DNA from: JAHBNG01 sp039028975
GTDB taxonomy: Bacteria > Chloroflexota > Anaerolineae > Caldilineales > Caldilineaceae
DNA length: 64,000 nucleotides
Direction: 5' to 3'
Assembly: GCA_039028975.1 (NCBI GenBank)
Contig: JBCCHB010000084.1
Coordinates: forward strand, 1-64,000
Shown: piece by piece, positions 50,251-60,921 of the stretch
Layout: every line of letters begins with the position of its first letter
Position numbering within the stretch: position 1 is the first letter of the stretch
Translations under genes and position numbers: made by a program
The notes under the pieces: model-generated
Seen by the model: only the letters and a program-made list of their open reading frames with translations
What the model was told of the DNA's origin: nothing
Database searches by the model: none

Positions 50251-53200
50251 TTATTCCTTCAACAACTCCGTATCCAATCTCGTCAGTCCACTATAGGTTG
50301 CGATCCACAAAACATCGTCCTCGTCAGCAATGAGCTTAGATACTCTATTTTCCGCCAGTCCATCAGCGGAGCGATACGTAGCGATCTCGCCACTTGGATC
50401 CAGCCGATGGATTCCTACGTTCCACTCGCGGTTATAGCCATAAAACCAGAGTGTACCATCGGCGGTTTGAGCCATGCTCTGCACGCGGTAGTCGCTCATC
50501 TCCTCGGCGAAGGGATAGGTGGTCCATTCACCCGTTGCATCGCGCCGGGCAATACCGCCAGTTGAGCCAAACCATAAGGTGCCATCTTGCCCCTCGATCA
50601 TGCTCCAGACTTTGTTGCTAGGCAGACCATCCTCAACACCATAGGTTGTCATGCTGCCGTCGGACTCAACTTGGATGAGCGCTATCGGGTTGGTATCGCG
50701 AATGCTGCCGCCAACGCCCAGCCACACCGATCCATCGCTGGCGGCCAATAGGGTATCGAGTTTTCCGTCAGTGAGTAGCTTTTCGTTCTCTAATATCTCT
50801 TGGATCTCGCCCCTATAATCCATGACCGTGACACCAAACTGATGGACCAACCATAGAGTGCCGTCTTGGGCAAGCGTCATGGAGGTGTAGTCAGGGCCAC
50901 GCATGTTTCTTACTTCCACACCATCTCGATCAAGCTGGGTTAGGCCAGCCCTACCTGCTAGCCAGATTGTCCCCTCTTCCCCTTCCGCCATCGAGAGAAA
51001 GACGCCAGGTACTTTGCGTTCATGATTTCTGGTTTCGCCGCTGGATTTTAGTTCCCAGAACCCGTCTCGTGATTCAAACCAGAATGAGCCGTTGGTGGTA
51101 GCATAGAATCTGTCGATGAAGTGGGTAGGCAACGGGTCATCTGTACGATAGAGGGTCCAGGTCCCATCGGGGGCCAGACGGCTGGTGCCGTTGAGCCAAG
51201 TGCCAAACCAGATGGAACCGTCTGGCCCTTCGATGATTTTGGAGACATAATCATCGGCTAGCCCATCCAGCGATGTATAATGTTGCCATTCGCCAGTGGG
51301 CAGCAGGCGGCTTACCCCAATGCCTGGGTTCTCCTCCTCCCTTTCCCTGAAGCTGCCAGTAGCTAGCCAAATTGAGCCATCGCTGCTTTCAACCACGTGG
51401 CGCACGGCGCTACTGGGCAGTCCATCTTCTGCCGTTAAGTTGGACCAGGTGCCGTCTGGCGCAAGTCGATTGACCCCAGCAGGCGTAGCAAACCAGAGCT
51501 CTCCGCTGCTCGTCTCCATGGCAGATTCGATATTGGCATCCAGCAGGCCATCTGCTTTCGTATAGTCGAACCACTTTCCAGCGGCATCGAACTGGCGCAG
51601 GTGAGCGGTCGAACCAAACCAGATGGCCCCCGTGCTGTCTTCAAAGACAGTGAAAATTTCGAGACCCCCAACGCCGTCACCGTACCATTCGGTCTTGCCG
51701 CCGGGCTGGAGCCGGACGATACCCCGATCTTTGGCCGCAACCCAGACCGACCTGTCACGGCTAGCTAGATGAACCCGCACATCATCTGTCCCCAAGGACT
51801 CGACAAAGGCATCAAAGTCGACCCATTCTCCTTGGCTCGAAATGTAAGCGAACCCGTCCTGATATCGATTGACCCACAGATCATCGATAGCGCCGGGCAG
51901 CAGCTGGGTGATGAGGCCGCGTTCTGGATCGGTGCTTTCGGGCATCGTACGCCACAAGCCATCTGCATCGAGATAGCTGACGCCTTCTGGCCCCGCAGCC
52001 CAGATGGTGCCATCATCTTTTTGCAGAATTGTGTGGGTGATGTTGCCTGCCAAGCCATGTTCCGAGCCGTATCGGATATACTCATCCGTTTCCAGATCCC
52101 AGGCTACAACGCCGCCGTTGGTTGCCATCCAGAGCGTATCCGCGGTTAGCAACAGATCGTTCATCTGAACCGTATTGGCAAAAGTTGTCCAGGCAGGATG
52201 GCGTTTGGGCGGTCCGTCGGCAGGTGGTTTCAGGTATGGCGATGAGTTGGTGAAATTTGAATTGTCATCATTGCTCGCAACGTTGGCGGCCGTTGCACCC
52301 TGGGCCGGCCCCCCATAGAGCAGTTCTGCATTGGGGATGGGTGGTCTTCCGCCGCGGAAGAGAGTAGAAAGTTGATTGGAGCCGAGGAGCAAATCAGCAA
52401 ACTCATCGCCATTGACGTTTCCGCTACCGTGGGTCTGATAGATGAGAAATTCGTTGCGCACGCGCGGGGCGGACCACTCAAACATCGGCTCGGTTAGCAG
52501 GCCATCGTTTTTGCCCAAGAAGAGTTGGTTCACAAACGGGCTTTCTGGGTCAGGGTCTGAGCGGGAGATGACGAGCATGTCGGCTAAGCCGTCACCATTT
52601 ATGTCGCCTGTGGGTATGAGTAAGAGACCAAAGCCAAGTGTATCGCGATGGCCTGCCTCTGGGATATCGCTCTGTAAGGTAGTGGTTGTCCAGCTTTCCG
52701 GTTCCTGAGGTGTGGTGTGGTAGATAGTGACGAAACCAGCTTCGGGCGCGCTCACGGCAAAATCAGGCGTGCCATCACCATTGGTGTCACCCAAGCCCGC
52801 TACACTGTAACCAAACTCACCTACATCCTCCATATGCTCCCAAAGTAGCTGAGGATCGTCATGTTCGGCACCGCCAGCCCAGAATTGAATCCGCCCCTGG
52901 CTGTGGACATCCTGGGCATTGGCTGGGTCTTGGCCGCGGCTGTAGTCTGGCTCTCCAACGATAAAGTCGTCAAAGCCATCCTGATTGATATCACCCACGT
53001 TCGCGATGCTGGGAGGGGACCAGATAGAGAAGGCGATCTGTTCGATAACACGGTTTGGCAGCGAGGAGACACCAGATTTGCCACCGTAATGAATGAGCAG
53101 ATCAACGGTCGGTCCATTTGGCTTGCGGAACAGTAGCCCAATGTCGCTGAATCCGTCGCCATTGAGATCACCAATCGGTTCGACCCGTAACAACCGTCCT

Positions 53201-56200
53201 CGAATTTTTGCAGAGGACAGATCGCGCCAGCCAGGCTCTTCTGCAGGTCCGTCTGCCGCACCGTAGAATAGTTGGATCTCATCCCAATCTTCGAAATCGC
53301 CCAAATGTAGCACAAAGTCATCGAACCCGTCTGCGTTGACGTCGCCGATGCCGGTAATGCGCAAGACAAACTGCCGATTGCGGCCATCTATGCTAACGGC
53401 TGGTGTATACCAATCCGGTCTGCCATCGATGCCATCAGGGCCACCATAGTCGAGCCATACGCCGCCAGGATCGTCGGGCGATTCGCGTAGGACATCAATA
53501 GCCACATCATCAAAACCATCTCCATTAATATCGCCGACTATCGTGGCACTCATGCCCACCAACTCGTCCAATGATCCACGGATGGGGCTGCTTGCGGATG
53601 GATGCCAAGCCACGGGAACGATGTCGGCCATTGTGCGTTGTTGTATGGCGGCCAGCTGGCTTTCAAACTCTGCATAGGCCGTCGGCTCCGATGCTCCAAC
53701 ACTGTCTTGGCTACCGGTATGAATCGTGACCTGCTCGACGATGCCGTTTTGATTCAAGTCCTGCTGAGAGATGGTGGCAAAATCGGCAAAGCCATCTGTG
53801 TTGATATCACTAAGTTCCACGACCTCAAGCCCGCTGACTGAGCCGGGATCGCCCTCATGAACCCAGAGCAGTTCGGGTGGACCATCGGCGGAGCCTCCCC
53901 AAAGATAGATCGCGCCTGCTCCACCGTTCGTCAGGGGTGCCGTAACGACAAAGTCATCGACCCCATCCTGATTTATGTCGCCGACTCCGCTGATGGCGTA
54001 GCCAAAGAGAGCTGCTGCTTCCTCGCCATAAAGTGTGTCTAACTCATTGCCAGCCATCCCTTCTTCTGTACCAGCGTAGAGCGTCACCTTACCTTCTAAG
54101 TCGCTGCCATCAAATGGAGCACTTTGGGCATAGTCAACAAAGCCATCTCCATTAATGTCGCTGATCTCATCTAGTTTAGGACTGGCCCCATGCCCCCAAA
54201 TTAAAGGAGAAACCAAAGCTTGGTCTTGACCCTCTCTTGGTTTGCCTTCGGCCGGACCACCGTAGCGAACTTCAACCACGGACTGATAGCTGGGGTCATC
54301 TCGTAAGGCGCCAAAATCGACGCTGGTGATGGCGACGTCATCAAAGCCATCTCCATCTAGATCACCCGCGCCAACCGTCTGGTACAGGAGATAATCTTCG
54401 TCGAGCATGGGGGCAAACATCTGAAAAATTGGCTCAGCCATGACCCCGTTGGGACCGCCCAAGAAGAGCATCCAGGTGCTCTCACCCCGTTCGTTTCTCG
54501 GATCACCCAAATTAAGGAAAAGATCCCCATAACCATCGCCGTTAACGTCACCTGCACGGGCAATGTTGATGGCCATGCCCGGTACACCCGTATCCTGATT
54601 CAGCACGGTAAAGGGCATCTGCAGAAGATCCTGCTCGGTGCCGTAAAAGATGATGGCGCCGTATCGGGTTATCCAGCCAAAGTCATCCAAACCATCTTGG
54701 TTGAGGTCACCCAGCGGGGCCACGCCAAATGTTTTGGTCGGCACTCCTTCTTGCGCGATCTGGCGCACATCCAACGCACCCTCTGCTGGTTCAGTTAGCC
54801 CGCTAGGGCTGCCGAAGTAGAGGCGCAACTGGCCTTCAGTTTCATCATCGGTCGTTGGCTGGATGGCAACATCATCATAGCCGTCGCCGTTGATATCACC
54901 GATGCCAGCGAACGAAGCGGTCTGTCCATTTGCGATGCTGTCGAGAATCCAGTCTGGTTCATCGGCAAAACCGTTTTCGCTACCATAGTAGATCAGAGCT
55001 GTTGCCACAAAGGGCATAGAATTCTGATGCAGGATACCAATATCATCATAGCCGTCGCCATTTAGATCGCCCAATGCTTCAGTTTTAAAGGCAAAGAGAG
55101 GCTGGTCATCGAGCTTGCGCACAATCCAGTCAGGCTGTTGGGCAAACCCGTCGGCACCGCCATAGTAGAGTAGAACCTGACTGCGGTTGTCGCTAAATGG
55201 TTGGACGGCATTGGTGGCCATGTCATCGAAGCCATCACCATTCACGTCGCCGACGCCCATGACTCGATAACTCAGCAGATCTGGGTCCCAGCCTGCTACC
55301 CTGGCCCAATCGTCGATGCCAGCCTGCCAATCGGGCGAATCACCCACGCCATTCTCCGAGCCCAAAAAGAGTAAGACGCGACCCGATGAGTCGTCGTCAA
55401 AGATGCCGAGGGAGTTGATGGCCAAATCATCAAAACTATCGCCGTTGATATCACCGAGGATGGTGGTGTTCCAGCCGAAAAATTCGGTTCGTTTACCTTG
55501 AGTTTGCCAAGCGCGGGTGGGTTCCCAGCTTTCTGGCTCGATGGCGGCTAGATTGGCAGCTCGCTGCTCTATTAGAATGGTTTGCAGTTCTCCATAGGAC
55601 AGGATATCGTAATCTGCCTTGGCGTCAGCTGTCCCATAGAACACCAGGGCAGTCTCCATGGCTCCGCGATCATCTCGCTCCAGTTTGCCAAAAACGGCTA
55701 CGTCGCTAACCCCATCGTCATTGATGTCACCTAACGCTTGAATGGCCATCCCAAGAGATGCTCCTACTTCTCCTGGTACTCTGGCTAACCGAGTGAGGGT
55801 ACCGTCTATATTGCCACCAAGGAAAAGAACTTGTCCTTGGATGTTCTCATCGGAGCCTTCGCGCCACATCGGCGCGGAGACAGCGACGTCACCCAATCCA
55901 TCGGCATTGATGTCGCCAATGCCTACGACCACAAAGCCCAAGAGTGCCCTAGGCGAGGTGCCAAGGATCTCCCAACTCGGTTCATTAGCCGGGCCATCTG
56001 CTGTACCCAGATAGAGGCGAATACGCCCTTTAATCTCTGGGCCAGCAAAGGGTTCGCCCAAGATAAAGTCATCCCAGCCGTCACCGTTTACATCACCGAC
56101 ATTGGTGAGGTGCGGTAGGGCTGTTGACGGTATCTGGGGGAGCGATGTTTGGTAAACGAGGGCTGCCTGGAGGGTGCCGGTGGGTAAGATTAAGATCAGT

Positions 56201-56373
56201 AGAATAACTTTCAGAAACGAGAATTGAATCAAACCAGAAAGCTCTCTCCACTTCAGTGTTGCTTTGCGACCATTACATGAACGAGATAACACAAGCGAAG
56301 TTTCGGATTTTATTTGAGCATGATTTCTTAGGAGTGGTCGCATCGTTTTCATTTGCTTTTGTATCATTATCAT
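50251..56373 (-). CDS. giant secreted FG-GAP plus Reg_prop protein
   Basis: A protein of about 2000 aa. FG-GAP/VCBS repeats with D-x-N-x-DG-x-x-D calcium motifs (for example GDVNGDGWDDFILG, GDINADGLGDVAVS) fill residues about 80-1400, forming several integrin-alpha-like propellers. After a short linker, residues about 1420-2040 are Reg_prop (two-component-regulator propeller) repeats such as EDSTGAIWFGSTAHLRQFD and DGTLWFGSTGGIARRD. No kinase, transmembrane or response domain follows, unlike the usual hybrid sensors. The listed start is 56373, but a TTG at 56232 fits better: GGAGAGAG lies 9 nt upstream, and it gives a clean signal peptide (LIQFSFLKVILLILIL then PTGTLQA). Expected location is outside the cell. 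Confidence 0.85.
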   Translation of the reverse strand: MIMIQKQMKTMRPLLRNHAQIKSETSLVLSRSCNGRKATLKWRELSGLIQFSFLKVILLILILPTGTLQAALVYQTSLPQIPSTALPHLTNVGDVNGDGWDDFILGEPFAGPEIKGRIRLYLGTADGPANEPSWEILGTSPRALLGFVVVGIGDINADGLGDVAVSAPMWREGSDENIQGQVLFLGGNIDGTLTRLARVPGEVGASLGMAIQALGDINDDGVSDVAVFGKLERDDRGAMETALVFYGTADAKADYDILSYGELQTILIEQRAANLAAIEPESWEPTRAWQTQGKRTEFFGWNTTILGDINGDSFDDLAINSLGIFDDDSSGRVLLFLGSENGVGDSPDWQAGIDDWARVAGWDPDLLSYRVMGVGDVNGDGFDDMATNAVQPFSDNRSQVLLYYGGADGFAQQPDWIVRKLDDQPLFAFKTEALGDLNGDGYDDIGILHQNSMPFVATALIYYGSENGFADEPDWILDSIANGQTASFAGIGDINGDGYDDVAIQPTTDDETEGQLRLYFGSPSGLTEPAEGALDVRQIAQEGVPTKTFGVAPLGDLNQDGLDDFGWITRYGAIIFYGTEQDLLQMPFTVLNQDTGVPGMAINIARAGDVNGDGYGDLFLNLGDPRNERGESTWMLFLGGPNGVMAEPIFQMFAPMLDEDYLLYQTVGAGDLDGDGFDDVAITSVDFGALRDDPSYQSVVEVRYGGPAEGKPREGQDQALVSPLIWGHGASPKLDEISDINGDGFVDYAQSAPFDGSDLEGKVTLYAGTEEGMAGNELDTLYGEEAAALFGYAISGVGDINQDGVDDFVVTAPLTNGGAGAIYLWGGSADGPPELLWVHEGDPGSVSGLEVVELSDINTDGFADFATISQQDLNQNGIVEQVTIHTGSQDSVGASEPTAYAEFESQLAAIQQRTMADIVPVAWHPSASSPIRGSLDELVGMSATIVGDINGDGFDDVAIDVLRESPDDPGGVWLDYGGPDGIDGRPDWYTPAVSIDGRNRQFVLRITGIGDVNADGFDDFVLHLGDFEDWDEIQLFYGAADGPAEEPGWRDLSSAKIRGRLLRVEPIGDLNGDGFSDIGLLFRKPNGPTVDLLIHYGGKSGVSSLPNRVIEQIAFSIWSPPSIANVGDINQDGFDDFIVGEPDYSRGQDPANAQDVHSQGRIQFWAGGAEHDDPQLLWEHMEDVGEFGYSVAGLGDTNGDGTPDFAVSAPEAGFVTIYHTTPQEPESWTTTTLQSDIPEAGHRDTLGFGLLLIPTGDINGDGLADMLVISRSDPDPESPFVNQLFLGKNDGLLTEPMFEWSAPRVRNEFLIYQTHGSGNVNGDEFADLLLGSNQLSTLFRGGRPPIPNAELLYGGPAQGATAANVASNDDNSNFTNSSPYLKPPADGPPKRHPAWTTFANTVQMNDLLLTADTLWMATNGGVVAWDLETDEYIRYGSEHGLAGNITHTILQKDDGTIWAAGPEGVSYLDADGLWRTMPESTDPERGLITQLLPGAIDDLWVNRYQDGFAYISSQGEWVDFDAFVESLGTDDVRVHLASRDRSVWVAAKDRGIVRLQPGGKTEWYGDGVGGLEIFTVFEDSTGAIWFGSTAHLRQFDAAGKWFDYTKADGLLDANIESAMETSSGELWFATPAGVNRLAPDGTWSNLTAEDGLPSSAVRHVVESSDGSIWLATGSFREREEENPGIGVSRLLPTGEWQHYTSLDGLADDYVSKIIEGPDGSIWFGTWLNGTSRLAPDGTWTLYRTDDPLPTHFIDRFYATTNGSFWFESRDGFWELKSSGETRNHERKVPGVFLSMAEGEEGTIWLAGRAGLTQLDRDGVEVRNMRGPDYTSMTLAQDGTLWLVHQFGVTVMDYRGEIQEILENEKLLTDGKLDTLLAASDGSVWLGVGGSIRDTNPIALIQVESDGSMTTYGVEDGLPSNKVWSMIEGQDGTLWFGSTGGIARRDATGEWTTYPFAEEMSDYRVQSMAQTADGTLWFYGYNREWNVGIHRLDPSGEIATYRSADGLAENRVSKLIADEDDVLWIATYSGLTRLDTELLKE

Positions 56374-56413
56374 TTCGGCTGCACGGAATTAACGCTCAGA
56401 GCTTCCGTTAAAT

Positions 56414-56527
56414 CAAGACCGTTCAAATAAGGCCGCTCCGCCTGCAACGCACGACTTACTAGTAGAGGGGATCAAGAGTCTTGTCGGCAAGCCGTGCATC
56501 GCAGTCTCTGCTATTTGAATGGTCTTG
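56414..56527. repeat. palindromic element between the two giant genes
   Basis: CAAGACCGTTCAAATA (56414-56429) pairs with TATTTGAATGGTCTTG (56512-56527) at 15 of 16 positions. An imperfect inner stem (around CGCACGACTT and AAGCCGTGC) lies inside. It sits between the stop of the TPR gene and the start of the Reg_prop gene and may act as a transcript hairpin. Confidence 0.65.
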
Positions 56528-56537
56528 CTGTTAAATC

Positions 56538-59500
56538 TTACTCTTGTTCCACCAGGGCCTGCTGAGCTTGCATCCGCTTTTCGAGTACGGAGGAGTCATC
56601 CGGAAATTGGGCGAGTACTTTATCGAAATCGGCAATCGCTTGCTCATATTGCGCCAATGCTTGATAGGTGATGCCCCGGTCTAAATAGGCGACCATATCT
56701 TCGGGGGCTAATTCAATGGCGGCATCAAAGTCGCTCAACGCATCCTGATATTGAGTCAGCTCATAGTAGACAAGTCCGCGATTGATGTAGGCATCGGCAA
56801 ACTCCGGGTCGAGCACGATTGCCTGATCAAAGTCGACCAGGGCATCTTCGTATTCGCTTTGCGCCAGATAAGCACTGCCGCGGCTATAGTAGGATTGGGC
56901 GTATGTTGAATCGAGTTCAATAGCCTGATCATAGGCATCGATGGCCCGCCGGTACTCTTCCTTGGCCGCGTAGACGACACCGCGGTTAATATGTGCCGTT
57001 ACTGTCTTTGGTTCAATTTTGAGTACCTTGTCATAATCGGCCAGGGCGTCGTCGTATTGACCCACAAGTCGCAACATATCACCGCGGATGTGGTAGGAAT
57101 TAGCGTGCTGTGGGTCGAGGTCAATGGCGCTGGTCAGATCAAAATAGGCATCCTGATACTGTCCAACGGCAAAAAAAACGCTACCGCGATTGGTATAGGC
57201 AAGAGCATAGCCATTTCCATAGTCAATGGCGGCGCTAAAGTCATTGTAAGCTTCTTGGTAAAGGGCCTGAGCCTGATACAGTTCACCACGGGTGTTGTAA
57301 GCCGTTGCATGGTCTGGTGCGAGTTCGATAGCTTTGTCTAAATCATCCAGTGCAAGTTCGGTCTCTTCCTGTGCCATGTATAGAGCACCGCGCTTCAGAT
57401 AAGCTGTAGGCAATTCTGGATCGAGAGAAATTGCCTCGTCGTAGTCGGCCAGAGCGTTCTCGACTGAACCCAAAGCAAATTGGCTATCGCCACGGCCTTC
57501 ATACGCGAGGGCCATTTGTGGATCGAGTTCGATAGCCTGCTCATAGTCGGACAACGCGTCCGCATGAGCTTCTGTCCTCGTATGGACGCGACCGCGGAGG
57601 TAGTAAGCCATCGCTTGTGCGGGATCAAGCTCAATGGCTCGACTATAGTCGCTACGTAAATTTGTATAGATTTCTACTTCATCGCCAGCTGGGTTTTGGC
57701 CCAGCGTATTTGCACGATCGAGTACAGCGAGTTGAAGAACCCATTCGTAATCGGCCTTGGCAAGGTCATCTTGGCCCTTGGTTTCGTAGGCAAGGCCGCG
57801 CAGATAGGTGATCAGCATATTCAACGAAGCTTGATCGATCAAGTAGCTATAATCTTCGATGGCCGCTACTAGTTCACCTTTCTCGTGGAAGATCAAGCCC
57901 CGTTCAATGCGAGATTCGCTATATCTGGGCGACAATATTAATGCCTGGCTCTGGTTAGCCACGGCCTGCCCATAGTTCTCTTGAAAACGATAGGTCCGAC
58001 CGCGCAAATAGTAGGCTTGAACGTTCCGCGGATTGCGTTCGATAGCCTGGTCAAAATTGTCGATGGCCTGCTGATATTCGCCTTGGAGATAGTGCAGCGC
58101 ACCACGGCTTAAATGGTTTGTAGACCGCTCTGGCTCCAACAGAATCGCTCGATCAAAGTCGGTTAAGGCTTTGGCATATGCCTTCTGGTGAAGATAGAGG
58201 GTTCCCCGCTCACCATATGCGTAGGCATCCAGTGGGGCTAGCGCAATGGCTTGTTCAAAATCGGCCAGGGCATTCTCATCGTTGCCTAAACCAACATGGG
58301 CGCGCCCTCGGCCCGTGTAAGCGGATGAATTTTCTGGTGCTAGCTCTATGGTTGTTTCGTAATCCTCAAGAGCCAAGGCGTATTCATCCATAGCCATGTA
58401 CCCATTGGCACGCGCCAGATAGGCTCGGACGTTGGTCGGTGCCAGTTCCACGGCGCGGCTGTAATCGCGGATGGCATCCGTATGATCTTTTGTCAGCGTG
58501 TATAAGGCACCACGGAAGAGGTAGGCTTGTGGGTCGTTGGGGGCTAGCCGAATCGCTCGGTCAAAGTCGTTGCTAGCTTGTTGATAGTCCCGAAAAGTAA
58601 ACATGATGCGCCCACGGGTTCTGTAGGCATCGGCCAAAGCTGGGTCTAGTTCAATTGCTCTGTTCAGCTCGTCTAGCGCCTGTTCATATTGACCCAACTC
58701 GCGATAGAGACGCCCGCGATTGGCATAGGCCCTGGCATCGTCGGGATCGAGTTCCGTTACCTTGTCAAACTCGTGCTCTGCCTCTGTGTATAGCCCTAAG
58801 GCCAAATACAGTTTACCCAGGTTGATTCGGGGTGCAATATAGGTGGGTTCGAGTTCGATTGCTTCTTGATAGTCTGCTATTGCCTCTGAGAACATCTCCA
58901 GATCAGCCTGGATCAACCCGCGCACGGTATAGCCCACGGCCTCTTCAGGTTCGATTGCCAGAAAGGTGGTCATGTCAGCCAGGGCCTCGGGAAGGTCGCC
59001 TATAGTGTACGCGAGCTGACCGCGGCGAAAATAGGCATCGCCATGGGTCGGCTCAAGCTCAATGACCACGGCATAGCTATCCATGGCCCCACTGTTCTCC
59101 CCCTGCCGTTGCAGCAGTTGACCGCGCTGATAGTGGACTTGGACGTGCTCTGGATCTAGCAGGATAGCCTCATTAAAGTGCTGGAGAGCGGCATCCTGGT
59201 CATCCAGTTGAAGATGAACCATGCCGATTAGGAAGACGGGTTCGGCAAGGTGAGGTGCGACAACCATGGCATCGTTAAAGTGTTCCAGAGCTTGCTCGAA
59301 TGCGCCTGCTTTCGCATCGGAGCGCCCTTGTTCAATAAATGGTGCAGCCGCGGCCTCTTCAGCAGCCTTGACTTCATCATCAATGGGTTCATACGTGATT
59401 TCTGTATCGTGGAGGTAAATCTTCCCAGCCTTTTCTCCGCCCTCTTGGCTAAATGGCGCACCAACCAGCATCTCATTGACACCATCACCATTGACATCAC

Positions 59501-60752
59501 CAACACCGGCGACAGACAATCCAAACTGATCTTCTAATTCTCCAGATCGCAAGATCGCCAAGCGTTCGGGCCATTCCTCCGCTCCCTGATAGAGATAGAC
59601 AACGCCTTCACCGTCACTAACATCACCCCCATCGACAACGGCAATGGCAATCTCTGCGAGGCCATCACCCGTTAGATCGCCTACGCTCTGTACCATCGAG
59701 AACTGTTCATCACCTTCAACAACCGTCTTGGTGGTCTTGGGATACTCTTTGAGACCAGCGCGCGTACCATGATAGATATAGATGGTAATGAGATTATCTT
59801 TGTCAAGGGCGCTAATGAGCACATCGTCAAATCCATCGTCATTCACGTCGCCTAGTCTATCGGTATGCGTACCAAATTCATTGTCTGAGCGATTCCTGGT
59901 GCTCAATATCAGTTTGTTTGCATCAAAAAGCCCTTCCGCTGATCCCCCATAAAGGAGCACCTCACTGGTGCCAAAGTTGCTAATCATCACATCATCATAA
60001 CCATCATCATTGACGTCTCCGGCCGCGCTGACGTGGCTGCCAACCATGTCGTCCGGTTCGGTGCCTTCAATGATGAAATACGATGAGTCGTCCAACCCAT
60101 CGGGACCGCCATAGTAGAGATAGGCCCTGCCTGATAGCGCCGAGTTGAAACTGCCAGGCGCGCCGATAATCACATCATCGAAGCCATCGCCATTGACGTC
60201 GCCCGCACTATCAACAACTGCTCCCAAAGCTTGGTCGGCTTCTTCACCAAGCAAGAACCAGTATCGGGTAAGATCTAACCCCTCTGCAAAGCCATAGAGC
60301 AGAATGGCACTGCCAGATCCATCGTCACCATGATATTGATTGCCCAGAATCAGATCGTCATACCCATCACCATCAACATCGCCAGCGCCAGCAGCGACTG
60401 CGGCACTCACGGTTACCGCGCTATCGATTTCTAGCTTCTCTGATGTGATATCTAGCGCCGGGGCGAGTCCCTCTCTGCTGCCCAGAAAGATAGTGAAATT
60501 GCCCAAGCGGCCAACTAGGGCATCAGCATAGCCATCGCCGTTGATATCGCCAATGCCGCTAACAGAAAAGCCCAAACCATCATCAGGAGCGCCAGTCATA
60601 GACCAGTCGATTTGTAGGTTTGGTTCGGCCTGAAGGTGGGATGCAGCCTGGATGCGTAGCGGTGTAACTAGGATGGTGCATAAGAGCAAAAGCAGGCTGG
60701 CTGATATGTTTCGCATATAAATTGATAAATTGTGCATAAGAAATGTGTTCAT
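56538..60752 (-). CDS. giant secreted FG-GAP plus TPR protein
   Basis: A 1404-aa protein. Residues 13-37 are a signal peptide (MRNISASLLLLLCTILVTPL after an alternative ATG at 60716). Residues about 45-440 are FG-GAP repeats (SGIGDINGDGYADALVG, GDVDGDGYDDLILG). From about 450 to the end I count 27 TPR units of 34 aa, with the consensus AY-x-x-RG-x-x-Y-x-x-x-G-x-Y-x-x-A-x-x-D-x-x-x-AIELDP, broken once near residue 1000. TPR arrays this long are rare on exported proteins; they form a protein-binding superhelix. Function unknown; partners are probably surface or matrix proteins. Confidence 0.88.
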   Translation of the reverse strand: MNTFLMHNLSIYMRNISASLLLLLCTILVTPLRIQAASHLQAEPNLQIDWSMTGAPDDGLGFSVSGIGDINGDGYADALVGRLGNFTIFLGSREGLAPALDITSEKLEIDSAVTVSAAVAAGAGDVDGDGYDDLILGNQYHGDDGSGSAILLYGFAEGLDLTRYWFLLGEEADQALGAVVDSAGDVNGDGFDDVIIGAPGSFNSALSGRAYLYYGGPDGLDDSSYFIIEGTEPDDMVGSHVSAAGDVNDDGYDDVMISNFGTSEVLLYGGSAEGLFDANKLILSTRNRSDNEFGTHTDRLGDVNDDGFDDVLISALDKDNLITIYIYHGTRAGLKEYPKTTKTVVEGDEQFSMVQSVGDLTGDGLAEIAIAVVDGGDVSDGEGVVYLYQGAEEWPERLAILRSGELEDQFGLSVAGVGDVNGDGVNEMLVGAPFSQEGGEKAGKIYLHDTEITYEPIDDEVKAAEEAAAAPFIEQGRSDAKAGAFEQALEHFNDAMVVAPHLAEPVFLIGMVHLQLDDQDAALQHFNEAILLDPEHVQVHYQRGQLLQRQGENSGAMDSYAVVIELEPTHGDAYFRRGQLAYTIGDLPEALADMTTFLAIEPEEAVGYTVRGLIQADLEMFSEAIADYQEAIELEPTYIAPRINLGKLYLALGLYTEAEHEFDKVTELDPDDARAYANRGRLYRELGQYEQALDELNRAIELDPALADAYRTRGRIMFTFRDYQQASNDFDRAIRLAPNDPQAYLFRGALYTLTKDHTDAIRDYSRAVELAPTNVRAYLARANGYMAMDEYALALEDYETTIELAPENSSAYTGRGRAHVGLGNDENALADFEQAIALAPLDAYAYGERGTLYLHQKAYAKALTDFDRAILLEPERSTNHLSRGALHYLQGEYQQAIDNFDQAIERNPRNVQAYYLRGRTYRFQENYGQAVANQSQALILSPRYSESRIERGLIFHEKGELVAAIEDYSYLIDQASLNMLITYLRGLAYETKGQDDLAKADYEWVLQLAVLDRANTLGQNPAGDEVEIYTNLRSDYSRAIELDPAQAMAYYLRGRVHTRTEAHADALSDYEQAIELDPQMALAYEGRGDSQFALGSVENALADYDEAISLDPELPTAYLKRGALYMAQEETELALDDLDKAIELAPDHATAYNTRGELYQAQALYQEAYNDFSAAIDYGNGYALAYTNRGSVFFAVGQYQDAYFDLTSAIDLDPQHANSYHIRGDMLRLVGQYDDALADYDKVLKIEPKTVTAHINRGVVYAAKEEYRRAIDAYDQAIELDSTYAQSYYSRGSAYLAQSEYEDALVDFDQAIVLDPEFADAYINRGLVYYELTQYQDALSDFDAAIELAPEDMVAYLDRGITYQALAQYEQAIADFDKVLAQFPDDSSVLEKRMQAQQALVEQE

Positions 60753-60921
60753 ACTGAATTTGAATTCTCAGATGGCAAGGCCGTACGGAATTAAAACCGC
60801 GGTACTCAAGAGCAACGCTGCTAAATCAGGCTGGCTTGTTGCCGGACTTGCGCCGTGGAGGGGGCGCTGTTAATAGCCCCGCTTTCATTTGGCAGGATGG
60901 ACATAGATTGCCAGGCCGCAT
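60753..60921. other. 169-bp gap between giant genes, GGGGC hairpin
   Basis: It holds GGGGCGCTGTTAATAGCCCC (a 5-bp stem) and, at 60785-60794, ACGGAATTAA, which also occurs at 56383-56392 upstream of the neighbouring giant gene. No gene is visible. Confidence 0.4.

Noticed and set aside
52442..55800. Many short open frames opposite the giant FG-GAP gene
   Set aside because: They arise from the repetitive codon pattern of the minus-strand gene.
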